This document shows positions 8,047-13,155 of a stretch of DNA of 15,347 nt, piece after piece. Positions within the stretch are counted from its first letter, which is position 1. Every line of letters begins with the position of its first letter. The notes beneath the pieces were generated by a model. The model worked only from the letters and a program-made list of their open reading frames with translations, made no database searches and was not told the DNA's origin. The stretch lies in NCBI GenBank assembly GCA_043748015.1, contig JAYTOA010000130.1, positions 1 through 15,347 on the forward strand, given 5' to 3'. Origin of the DNA: JAIBBG01 sp043748015 (lineage in GTDB: Bacteria > Bacteroidota > Bacteroidia > Flavobacteriales_D > Sanyastnellaceae). The translations under genes were made by a program, and so were the position numbers.

Positions 8047-8432
8047 AATGATTATCCGCAATGTCCGCCGCTGCGGGTGCACTATTACTTCTAAGTCTTA
8101 TCCGTTAGAATTAATTCAACCCCTTTGGGGTTGCGAACGCCGGGGGGCGCGCATGACCACAGGATAAATCCTGTGGCTAAGACATTCGAACTGCTTCGCA
8201 GTTATGCGGTCTGACTTACTTGAAGATCGAAAATGCAATTCACTAGCTGTCTATTGAGAGAATTGAACATCCGGGGAAAACCACTTCGTGGTTCGAATGT
8301 CTTAGCCATGGGATTTATCCAATGGTGAAAGAATATCCCCGCGGATTACAACCCCAACGGGGTTGAATAAAGAACATCCACGTCGCAGATTCAGTTTGAT
8401 GTGTGATTACCGTAGCATTGCGGACAATCACT
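8047..8432. mobile_element. Palindromic MITE/REPIN-like element, full-length copy (386 bp)
   Basis: The ends are 17-bp inverted repeats with two mismatches: AATGATTATCCGCAATG at 8047-8063 and its counterpart at 8416-8432. Inside, nested pairs mirror each other: hairpins CAACCCCTTTGGGGTTG (8117-8133) and CAACCCCAACGGGGTTG (8349-8365); a perfect 18-bp inverted repeat TGGCTAAGACATTCGAAC (8174-8191 against 8291-8308); and tip hairpins AACTGC-TTC-GCAGTT (8189-8203) and AACCAC-TTC-GTGGTT (8279-8293). There is no coding capacity. A second copy at 10673-10909 agrees at all but about eight aligned positions. Non-autonomous mobility is inferred from two copies and terminal repeats. No transposase is in the window, and this copy shows no clear target duplication. 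Confidence 0.8.
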
Positions 8433-8507
8433 ATGCCCAATTGACAACACATCATGGTTGAAAGCTTCTTTTGGTATTTAGTATTTAACTAAGAATTACT
8501 GCATTCT
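8433..8507. other. AT-rich spacer between the palindromic element and the small transcription unit
   Basis: I see no gene, repeat or structured site in these bases. They join the end of the palindromic element to the promoter-like sequence that begins at 8508. Confidence 0.5.
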
Positions 8508-8540
8508 TTTAACTCAGAACAACACCTTGAACTATATTTG
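8508..8540 (+). promoter_or_regulatory. Candidate promoter of a tiny transcription unit
   Basis: TATATTTG (8533-8540) is an exact TAnnTTTG -7 box, with TTTA (8508-8511) 21 bases upstream as a three-of-four match to the -33 box. The predicted start is near 8547, about 25 bases before the small ORF at 8572. AT-rich DNA makes chance matches possible. Confidence 0.4.
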
Positions 8541-8571
8541 ATTACTATTAATCCTTTAATCTACTTTAAAA

Positions 8572-8661
8572 ATGAATTACATCAATGCATTTGAAAATTG
8601 GCTTAACAAAAGATTGGGTTGGTTTTTTACGAATGGCTATAAATCGAAAAAAGATTTTTGA
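8572..8661 (+). CDS. Candidate 29-residue small protein
   Basis: The ORF begins MNYINAFENWLNKRLGW and continues FFTNGYKSKKDF before TGA. It is too short for usual gene finding and I do not recognise a family. It is aromatic and basic, with a possible amphipathic helix over about residues 4-19 and a Lys-rich tail. Support comes from context: an exact -7 box about 30 bases upstream, and a strong rho-independent terminator 48 bases downstream on the same strand, with no other gene that this terminator would serve (the TonB-domain gene ended about 700 bases earlier). The unit could equally be a small RNA of about 190 nt in which the ORF is incidental. Coding is therefore an inference. Confidence 0.35.
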   Translation: MNYINAFENWLNKRLGWFFTNGYKSKKDF

Positions 8662-8708
8662 CGGACGGTTTAACTGAAACGAAACTTGAGTCCATTCAAA
8701 ACAACATG

Positions 8709-8740
8709 AAGCAGACACGAAAAGGTGGCTGCTTTTTTTT
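8709..8740 (+). terminator. Strong rho-independent terminator
   Basis: AAGCAGACAC (8709-8718) pairs with GTGGCTGCTT (8725-8734) with one A-G mismatch, loop GAAAAG, followed by a T-run (8733-8740). It works only in plus orientation, so it does not belong to the minus-strand aldehyde dehydrogenase. It most simply ends the small unit starting near 8547. Confidence 0.75.
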
Positions 8741-8808
8741 ATGCTTAAAATAACAATTGAATTGTGCTTGACGAGGTGATTGTCCCGATGTGATCAGAGC
8801 GATTGTTG

Positions 8809-8881
8809 CACGTAGATTTATGCGGAAGGAATTTCAGATTTTTTCTGAATCAACTAAAATAAATCTCTAAAAATCTACGTG
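8809..8881. repeat. 73-bp inverted-repeat structure downstream of the aldehyde dehydrogenase gene
   Basis: CACGTAGATTT (8809-8819) and AAATCTACGTG (8871-8881) are perfect 11-bp inverted arms around an inner hairpin TTCAGA-TTTTT-TCTGAA (8833-8849). It starts 45 bases after the minus-strand stop codon at 8926. Read on the minus strand it could fold as a 3'-end stabiliser or terminator-like structure, but no T-run follows the outer stem. The rest of 8662-8925 shows no gene. Confidence 0.55.
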
Positions 8882-8925
8882 AAAGCATTGGAAACGGTTC
8901 CCGGATGCCTGCAAAAATTCAATGA

Positions 8926-10371
8926 CTAGCTCAAATCAATACACACATTCTGTGCTTCAGTAAAGAAGCGCAAGGCTTCCCAACCGCCTTCGCGACCGAC
9001 ACCTGAGTTTTTTACGCCGCCAAAAGGTGTGCGCAAATCTCGCAACAGCCAACAATTTACCCAGACTATTCCACTTTCTAATTGTGCTGAAACACGATGC
9101 GCACGATTGAGATCGGATGTCCAGAGTGATGACGCCAATCCATAATCTGTAGCATTGGCAAGTTGTACCGCTTCTTCTTCTGTATCGAAAATTTGTATGG
9201 TGACAACCGGCCCGAAAATTTCTTCCTTATTGGTGCGACAATTTGGACCCAGGCCTTCGATGACTGTAGGCTGAATATAAAACCCGCCAGCCTGTTCTCC
9301 AGTGAGTGATACTCTTTCACCCCCACACAAAATTTTCCCTCCTTCTTCCTTCGCCAATTGAATGTATGCAAGTACTTTGTTCATGTGCATCTCACTCACT
9401 ACTGCGCCGGTTTTTGTTTCGTCCGACATGGGATCGCCTACTTTCATCTGCGCCACTTTCGCAACAAATGCATCGCGGAATTTTTCATAGATACTTCGTT
9501 GAACAATGATGCGTGATCCACACAAACATATCTGTCCCTGGTTGGCAAACGATGAACGTAACGTGGTCTTCAACATTTTTTCGAAATCACAATCATCGAA
9601 TATGATGTTGGGATTTTTTCCGCCAAGCTCGAGTGAAAGTTTTTTGAACACCGGAGCTGCAGTAGCTGCAATGTGCGCACCTGTAGAGGTGCCACCGGTA
9701 AAAGATATTGCTTTGATTTTCGGATGAGCGATAATGGCTTGACCGGCCTTTGGTCCGAGTCCATGAACGATATTGAGCACACCTACCGGCAAGCCCGCTT
9801 CAATACATAATTCGGAAAAGAGAAAGGCTGTCATCGGTGTGATTTCCGAGGGCTTGGCGACGACGCAATTTCCGGCTGCAATGGCCGGCGCAATTTTCCA
9901 TGTAAAAAGATACAGTGGCAAATTCCACGGTGAAATGCAGCCAACAACACCGATGGGTTTGCGGTTTGTGTAGTTGACAGCTCTGTTCTCCATGATGTGC
10001 GACTCAGACGACCAATGCAAAATTGCGGTACCGAAAAATCGCATATTGTCCTCTGCACGAGGTATGTCCATGGAGCGCGAGAGTGAAACAGGCTTACCGT
10101 TGTCCTCGCTTTCTGCGCGTGCAAGTTTCTCAGCGTTTTGCGCGATGAGGTCGGCAATGCGCACCATGATTTTCGATCGCTCGTCGGCTGATGTGTTGCT
10201 CCATGAAGGAAAAGCGGCCTTCGCAGCTTGAAACGCGGCCTCTACATCCGTTTCGTCACTATCGGGAATGAGTGAATAGACTTTTCCCGTGCCCGGATTG
10301 ATGTTATCAAGGTATTTGCTTCCAGCGGGTTCCACTAGTTTTCCGCCGATATAATTGAGAATTTTCTTCAC
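8926..10371 (-). CDS. NAD-dependent aldehyde dehydrogenase, 2-aminomuconate semialdehyde dehydrogenase-like
   Basis: A 481-residue protein of full ALDH length. It has the cofactor and catalytic signatures ISPWNLPL (Asn150), AKPSE (Lys173), FTGGTSTG, LELGGKNP (general base Glu248), NQGQICLCGSR (nucleophile Cys282) and EEIFGPVV (Glu384). The family catalyses NAD(P)-dependent oxidation of an aldehyde to an acid in the cytoplasm. The C-terminal block VNCWLLRDLRTPFGGVKNSGVGREGG and the ICLC active site resemble ALDH8A1 and bacterial 2-aminomuconate/2-hydroxymuconate semialdehyde dehydrogenases more than betaine or succinate semialdehyde enzymes. This suggests tryptophan (kynurenine) or catechol-type breakdown. 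No other gene of those pathways is in the window, so the substrate is inferred. It is a single-gene unit lying between two copies of the palindromic element. Confidence 0.93.
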   Translation of the reverse strand: MKKILNYIGGKLVEPAGSKYLDNINPGTGKVYSLIPDSDETDVEAAFQAAKAAFPSWSNTSADERSKIMVRIADLIAQNAEKLARAESEDNGKPVSLSRSMDIPRAEDNMRFFGTAILHWSSESHIMENRAVNYTNRKPIGVVGCISPWNLPLYLFTWKIAPAIAAGNCVVAKPSEITPMTAFLFSELCIEAGLPVGVLNIVHGLGPKAGQAIIAHPKIKAISFTGGTSTGAHIAATAAPVFKKLSLELGGKNPNIIFDDCDFEKMLKTTLRSSFANQGQICLCGSRIIVQRSIYEKFRDAFVAKVAQMKVGDPMSDETKTGAVVSEMHMNKVLAYIQLAKEEGGKILCGGERVSLTGEQAGGFYIQPTVIEGLGPNCRTNKEEIFGPVVTIQIFDTEEEAVQLANATDYGLASSLWTSDLNRAHRVSAQLESGIVWVNCWLLRDLRTPFGGVKNSGVGREGGWEALRFFTEAQNVCIDLS

Positions 10372-10408
10372 TTATTTGGAATGATTGTGCAAGCGAAGGT
10401 AAAAACAC

Positions 10409-10438
10409 TTGTTTAGTACGCACTCATGATTAAATTTG
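10409..10438 (+). promoter_or_regulatory. Consensus Bacteroidota promoter of tRNA-Gln
   Basis: TTG (10409-10411), 19 bases, then TAAATTTG (10431-10438), an exact match to the TTG-N19-TAnnTTTG consensus of the Bacteroidota primary sigma factor. Transcription would begin near 10446, about 20 bases before the mature tRNA. Confidence 0.75.
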
Positions 10439-10464
10439 CGCCCGCTTTGAAAGAAAAGCAAAAT

Positions 10465-10535
10465 TGCCCGATAGTATAATGGCAGTACAACTGATTTTGG
10501 TTCAGTTAGTCTAGGTTCGAACCCTGGTCGGGCAA
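10465..10535 (+). tRNA. tRNA-Gln (anticodon UUG)
   Basis: A complete cloverleaf: acceptor TGCCCGA (10465-10471) pairs with TCGGGCA (10528-10534); a D arm with GTA/TAC; anticodon stem ACTGA/TCAGT around loop TTTTGGT, giving anticodon TTG at 10497-10499 (reads CAA); and T arm CTAGG-TTCGAAC-CCTGG. The CCA end is not encoded (AAC follows), so it must be added after transcription. The gene stands alone with its own promoter and terminator. Confidence 0.97.
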
Positions 10536-10536
10536 C

Positions 10537-10567
10537 AAAAAAAGAGACGCATCTGCGTCTCTTTTTT
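10537..10567 (+). terminator. Near-perfect hairpin terminator of tRNA-Gln
   Basis: GAGACGCA (10544-10551), a two-base loop TC and TGCGTCTC (10554-10561), extended by a run of A before and T after the stem. CAAC and GTTG outside the A/T tracts can also pair, bringing the hairpin up to the tRNA 3' end. The symmetry makes it potentially bidirectional. Confidence 0.9.
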
Positions 10568-10668
10568 GTTGCGAGTTATTGGGTTATTAGGTTATCGCGC
10601 GGAGCAAAGGCAACACAGATCAGGGTTACTCTCTTTTTGTTGCCTGTTATTGGGTTACTGGTTATTGT
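10559..10668. repeat. Two degenerate direct repeats of about 36 bp at 72-bp spacing
   Basis: CTCTTTTTTGTTGC followed by GAGTTATTGGGTTATTAGG begins at 10559. A close copy, CTCTTTTTGTTGCC followed by TGTTATTGGGTTACTGG, begins at 10631. Between them lies GGAGCAAAGGCAACA, which recurs with changes at about 10921. The first copy overlaps the tRNA terminator, so the terminator T-tract was probably duplicated with it. Confidence 0.6.
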
Positions 10669-10672
10669 GTTA

Positions 10673-10909
10673 AATGATTATCCGCAATGTCCGCCGCTGC
10701 GGGTGCACTATTACATCTAAGTCTTATTCGTTAGAATTAATTCAACCCCTTTGGGGTTGCCAACGCCGGGGGGCGCGCATGACCACAGGATAAATCCCAT
10801 GGTGAAAGAATATCCCCGCGGATTACAACCCCAACGGGGTTGAATAAAGAACATCCATATCGCAGATTCAGTTTGATGTGTAATTACGGTAGCATTGCGG
10901 ACAATCACT
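10673..10909. mobile_element. Palindromic MITE/REPIN-like element, internally deleted copy (237 bp)
   Basis: It is colinear and in the same orientation as the element at 8047-8432, with about eight differences over 237 aligned bases. The terminal inverted repeats are AATGATTATCCGCAATG (10673-10689) and its counterpart (10893-10909). The two CAACCCC/GGGGTTG hairpins are kept (10743-10759 and 10826-10842). The central 149 bases present in the first copy (8172-8320) are missing, and that segment is bounded there by direct ATCC repeats, as expected for slippage or hairpin deletion. Identical TTGTGTTA octamers flank the element directly (10665-10672 and 10910-10917), which looks like an 8-bp target duplication. 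Confidence 0.8.
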
Positions 10910-11072
10910 TTGTGTTATTGAGAGGAACAAAGGCAACAAGCGTCACGGTTATTCTTTCATTTTGCCAGATAAAATTCCTCAGTCTGAGAATGCCACAAGC
11001 AATGAAATGCACTTCAAGATTTGGCTATTATCACGACGAAAAATTGCACTTTACGGTCAAGCGCGCGCTACG
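10910..11072. other. Non-coding spacer with degraded copies of the local repeat
   Basis: No convincing gene. The stretch at about 10921-10965 (GGAACAAAGGCAACA through CATTTTGCC) resembles 10602-10645 on the other side of the palindromic element, as if the element had inserted into or between repeat units. An open frame crossing the element edge here has no recognisable protein features. Confidence 0.5.
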
Positions 11073-11173
11073 AATAACTTAATAACCCAATAACCAATAA
11101 CTCAATTATCCAGCAGCACTTCAAGGTCAGGGAAGCGGCACAAATAACTTAATAACCCAATAACCAATAACTC
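11044..11173. repeat. Tandem repeat of about 70 bp ending in an identical 31-bp AT-rich block
   Basis: The 31-bp block starting AATAACTTAATAACCCAATA is identical at 11073-11103 and 11143-11173, a period of 70 bases. The preceding segments are also related (GCACTT..GGTCA then GC-rich, at about 11047 and 11117), so the whole unit was duplicated. Its reverse complement resembles the GTTATTGGGTTATTA blocks at 10573 and 10645, giving the field inverted outer borders. Confidence 0.75.
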
Positions 11174-11207
11174 GAGTTCCTACTGAAGAGACGCGCATAC
11201 CACGTGA

Positions 11208-12209
11208 CTATCGCTTCAACTTCAGAGACGAGCCAACAGGCGGCGTGCGATCTGAATCAAGCGCATTGTACTTCATCAGTTTTTTCATTTTGATACCGTA
11301 CTTCTGAGAAATAGATCGCAACGAGTCTCCTGATTTTACCATGTATGAATTTGCGGTGCCGGTGTTTCGTTTTGGTTGGAGATAGATGATGTCCCCTTCG
11401 CGGATGGTATCGCTTTCACTGAGGTCGTTGTAGCGGCGAATGATCCAAACATGGAGATCGAAATCATCGGCAATGGATTTTGGCGTGTCGCCACTTTTCA
11501 CAACGACATATCTGATGCCGTTATCTGAATTAAGAACTGTTCTTCCGCCACCTACATTGATGGTAATTCGGTCCTCCTGTTGTTCATTTCCACGACGACG
11601 ACGGCTCTTTGGTTTCTCGGCGTTTCCATTCGCTAAAACGGTAGAAGCGGTGTTCACATTTCCAACGCGATCAGGCAATCGATTTTTCTCGATGAATTCC
11701 ATTCCCTTCTTATCGTACTCATGCAATTTGAATTCTTCGATGATGCCAATGAGCAACTGTGGATACTTCGGGTTGGTGGCGTACCCGCATTCTTTCAATC
11801 CCTTGGCCCATGCTTTATAGTCGTCAGGTTGCAAAGTGAAAAGTGATTCATAACGCTTTCTCTTCAAAAAAAGCGAGTGGTCTTCATAAGATTCCTTGGC
11901 ATTGTTGTATTGACGGAAACATTCCTGCTTGGAATCATCATCCTCGTAAATGCGCTTACCTGTCCATTCATTGTGGCACTTGATACCGAAGTGATTGTTG
12001 CCTTCGCGCGCCAGACGACTATTTCCGTCGCCACTTTCGAGAATGCCCTGGGCCAATGTGATGCTCGCAGGAATCTTGTGCTCGGCCATTTGAAAGATGG
12101 CTTCATCTTTCCACATACCGATGTATTCATTGCGTGAAATGCCCGTGTCGGCAGCCATAAGTAAGCCGGAAAAGAGCATGCAGTAAAGAGAAAAAAGTAT
12201 TCGCGCCAT
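11208..12209 (-). CDS. Secreted N-acetylglucosaminidase (GH73-type) with two LysM domains
   Basis: A 333-residue protein with a signal peptide (about 1-20, ending LLMAA). Residues 27-165 form a glucosaminidase domain of the FlgJ/GH73 type, with ITLAQGILESGDGNS (probable catalytic Glu58), NNHFGIKC and YEDHSLFLKRKRY. A low-complexity basic linker follows (about 185-215, including KSRRRRGNEQQ). Two LysM peptidoglycan-binding domains come next, at about 233-278 (YVVVKSGDTPKSIADDF) and 288-333 (YMVKSGDSLRSISQKYG). It should cleave glycan strands between GlcNAc and MurNAc in the wall while the LysM domains hold it there; roles in growth, cell separation or complex insertion are possible. It stands alone, with an exact -7 box (TATTTTTG) just upstream. 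Family assignment is secure; the physiological role is inferred. Confidence 0.93.
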   Translation of the reverse strand: MARILFSLYCMLFSGLLMAADTGISRNEYIGMWKDEAIFQMAEHKIPASITLAQGILESGDGNSRLAREGNNHFGIKCHNEWTGKRIYEDDDSKQECFRQYNNAKESYEDHSLFLKRKRYESLFTLQPDDYKAWAKGLKECGYATNPKYPQLLIGIIEEFKLHEYDKKGMEFIEKNRLPDRVGNVNTASTVLANGNAEKPKSRRRRGNEQQEDRITINVGGGRTVLNSDNGIRYVVVKSGDTPKSIADDFDLHVWIIRRYNDLSESDTIREGDIIYLQPKRNTGTANSYMVKSGDSLRSISQKYGIKMKKLMKYNALDSDRTPPVGSSLKLKR

Positions 12210-12236
12210 GTTGCAAGGCGATAACTACGCCAGTTA

Positions 12237-12244
12237 CAAAAATA
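12237..12244 (-). promoter_or_regulatory. Bacteroidota-type -7 element upstream of the glucosaminidase gene
   Basis: On the minus strand these bases read TATTTTTG, an exact TAnnTTTG match, 27 bases before the ATG at 12209. No clear -33 box is seen at 19-21 bases, so the call rests on one box. Confidence 0.4.
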
Positions 12245-12368
12245 TTTTTTAGGTGGCGTGATATTTCGGTGATCACTGTTGGATGCGAACAGCGCGGTGT
12301 TAGCAGGAATTCATTAAAAGCGATGTCGGCCGGCAATAGAAAAAATAATTCCTTACAATCACTTCGGG

Positions 12369-12494
12369 GAGATCCCTCACTTGGTTTTGGGACAGCACAC
12401 GTCAATAAAAGGAATGATGGTGTGACGCTTCGTGCCTCAACATCACTCGCGTACGAATATGTCCCTGTGTATGCAAAACGAAGTGAGGAATCTC
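12369..12494. repeat. Long-armed inverted repeat in the 12210-12606 intergenic region
   Basis: A 21-base arm (12369-12389, GAGATCCCTCACTTGG plus TTTTG) and its inverted copy (12474-12494, CAAAACGAAGTGAGG plus AATCTC) differ at two positions and enclose 84 bases. The GAAGTGAGGAATCTC motif is of the dispersed palindromic type that I recall from Bacteroidota intergenic regions, which is memory and not a search result. The rest of 12245-12606 shows no promoter, RNA or coding gene that I can support. Frames crossing it lack protein-like composition. Confidence 0.6.
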
Positions 12495-12606
12495 AATATG
12501 CTCATCCCGGAAATTCGATTCCACTGCCTCATTAGGAGAATTTGTAGAGGATGGCTTTAAGAAATTATTTCATGCAGATGAGGCAACAGACTTATACAAT
12601 AGCATG

Positions 12607-13155
12607 TCACTTCTCTTGCGAAAAATCCTGTTCTCGGCGCAAAGAACCTTCCATGTTGTACGATGACCAAACGCCTACTTTCTCGCCATTGCGATATGCA
12701 CCGCGTGTGTTCAACTGGCCGTTGGGGTAATATGTAAACCACTCGCCATCCTCTTTGCCTTCTTTATAGAATCCATTGATGTTGAGTTGCCCGTTATCAT
12801 GCCAAGTCTTGTATTGGCCTTCATATACACCAGATTTGAAGGTGTTTAAACTCCAAGGTTTTCCATCTTCGTAATAGCACCATGATTCGCCATTCAAAGT
12901 ATCGTTGACAAAGTTTTTTTGAATTTTCGGTTGGCCATTGGGATGAAATTCTACTTCGGCAATTTTCTTTTTAGAATCGTTATCGGTGAATACAGAATAC
13001 TTGTGTGAACCGTCTTCATGGAGCTTTACAACCTCCTCTGTTGTGTTGGGTAATTCGAATTTTACCTTGTCGCTTGGTGGCTTTCTTTCCGGTGCTTTTT
13101 CTTTGCAGGAAGAAAAAAGCATAAGGCCAATTGATATATAAAATATGAATCTCAT
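12607..13155 (-). CDS. MORN_2-repeat lipoprotein
   Basis: A 182-residue protein with a lipoprotein signal (lipobox FSSC, Cys17), so envelope-anchored. Residues about 70-175 form four or five MORN_2-type repeats of about 23 residues, with cores such as FHPNGQPKIQKNF, WHDNGQLNINGFYKEG, YYPNGQLNTRGAYRNG and YNMEGSLRREQDF, separated by GE-W-Y strands. Databases label such proteins toxin-antitoxin YwqK-like antitoxins, but that name is not evidence of toxin-antitoxin function here, since no toxin partner is adjacent. The start codon overlaps the stop of the upstream polyprenyl synthase as ATGA, so the two are co-transcribed and likely translationally coupled. A link between them is not otherwise apparent. 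Confidence 0.88.
   Translation of the reverse strand: MRFIFYISIGLMLFSSCKEKAPERKPPSDKVKFELPNTTEEVVKLHEDGSHKYSVFTDNDSKKKIAEVEFHPNGQPKIQKNFVNDTLNGESWCYYEDGKPWSLNTFKSGVYEGQYKTWHDNGQLNINGFYKEGKEDGEWFTYYPNGQLNTRGAYRNGEKVGVWSSYNMEGSLRREQDFSQEK

Noticed and set aside
8562..8569. TACTTTAA with TTTG at 8537 as promoter of the small ORF
   Set aside because: It would start transcription inside or after the ATG at 8572. The TATATTTG box at 8533 fits better.
10717..11082. Open reading frames of 60-80 codons over the palindromic element and its right flank
   Set aside because: They run through inverted repeats and hairpins, lack protein-like composition, and the element's two copies do not preserve a common frame across the deletion.
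11073..11173. A two-repeat CRISPR-like arrangement (31-bp repeats, 39-bp spacer)
   Set aside because: The repeat is AT-rich with no dyad, the 'spacer' resembles sequence before the first repeat, no further units exist and no cas gene is present. It is a tandem duplication.
10465..11173. Integrated island at tRNA-Gln with an attachment site
   Set aside because: Only seven bases of the tRNA 3' end (GGCAACA) recur downstream, there is no integrase gene, and the region contains repeats but no cargo.
12269..12535. An 88-codon open frame in the 12210-12606 intergenic region
   Set aside because: It spans both arms of the inverted repeat, has no recognisable domain and no supporting promoter. Chance openness is more likely.
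12607..13155. Antitoxin of a toxin-antitoxin pair
   Set aside because: MORN_2 proteins are often labelled so, but this one is a lipoprotein and its coupled neighbour is a prenyl synthase. No toxin gene is adjacent.
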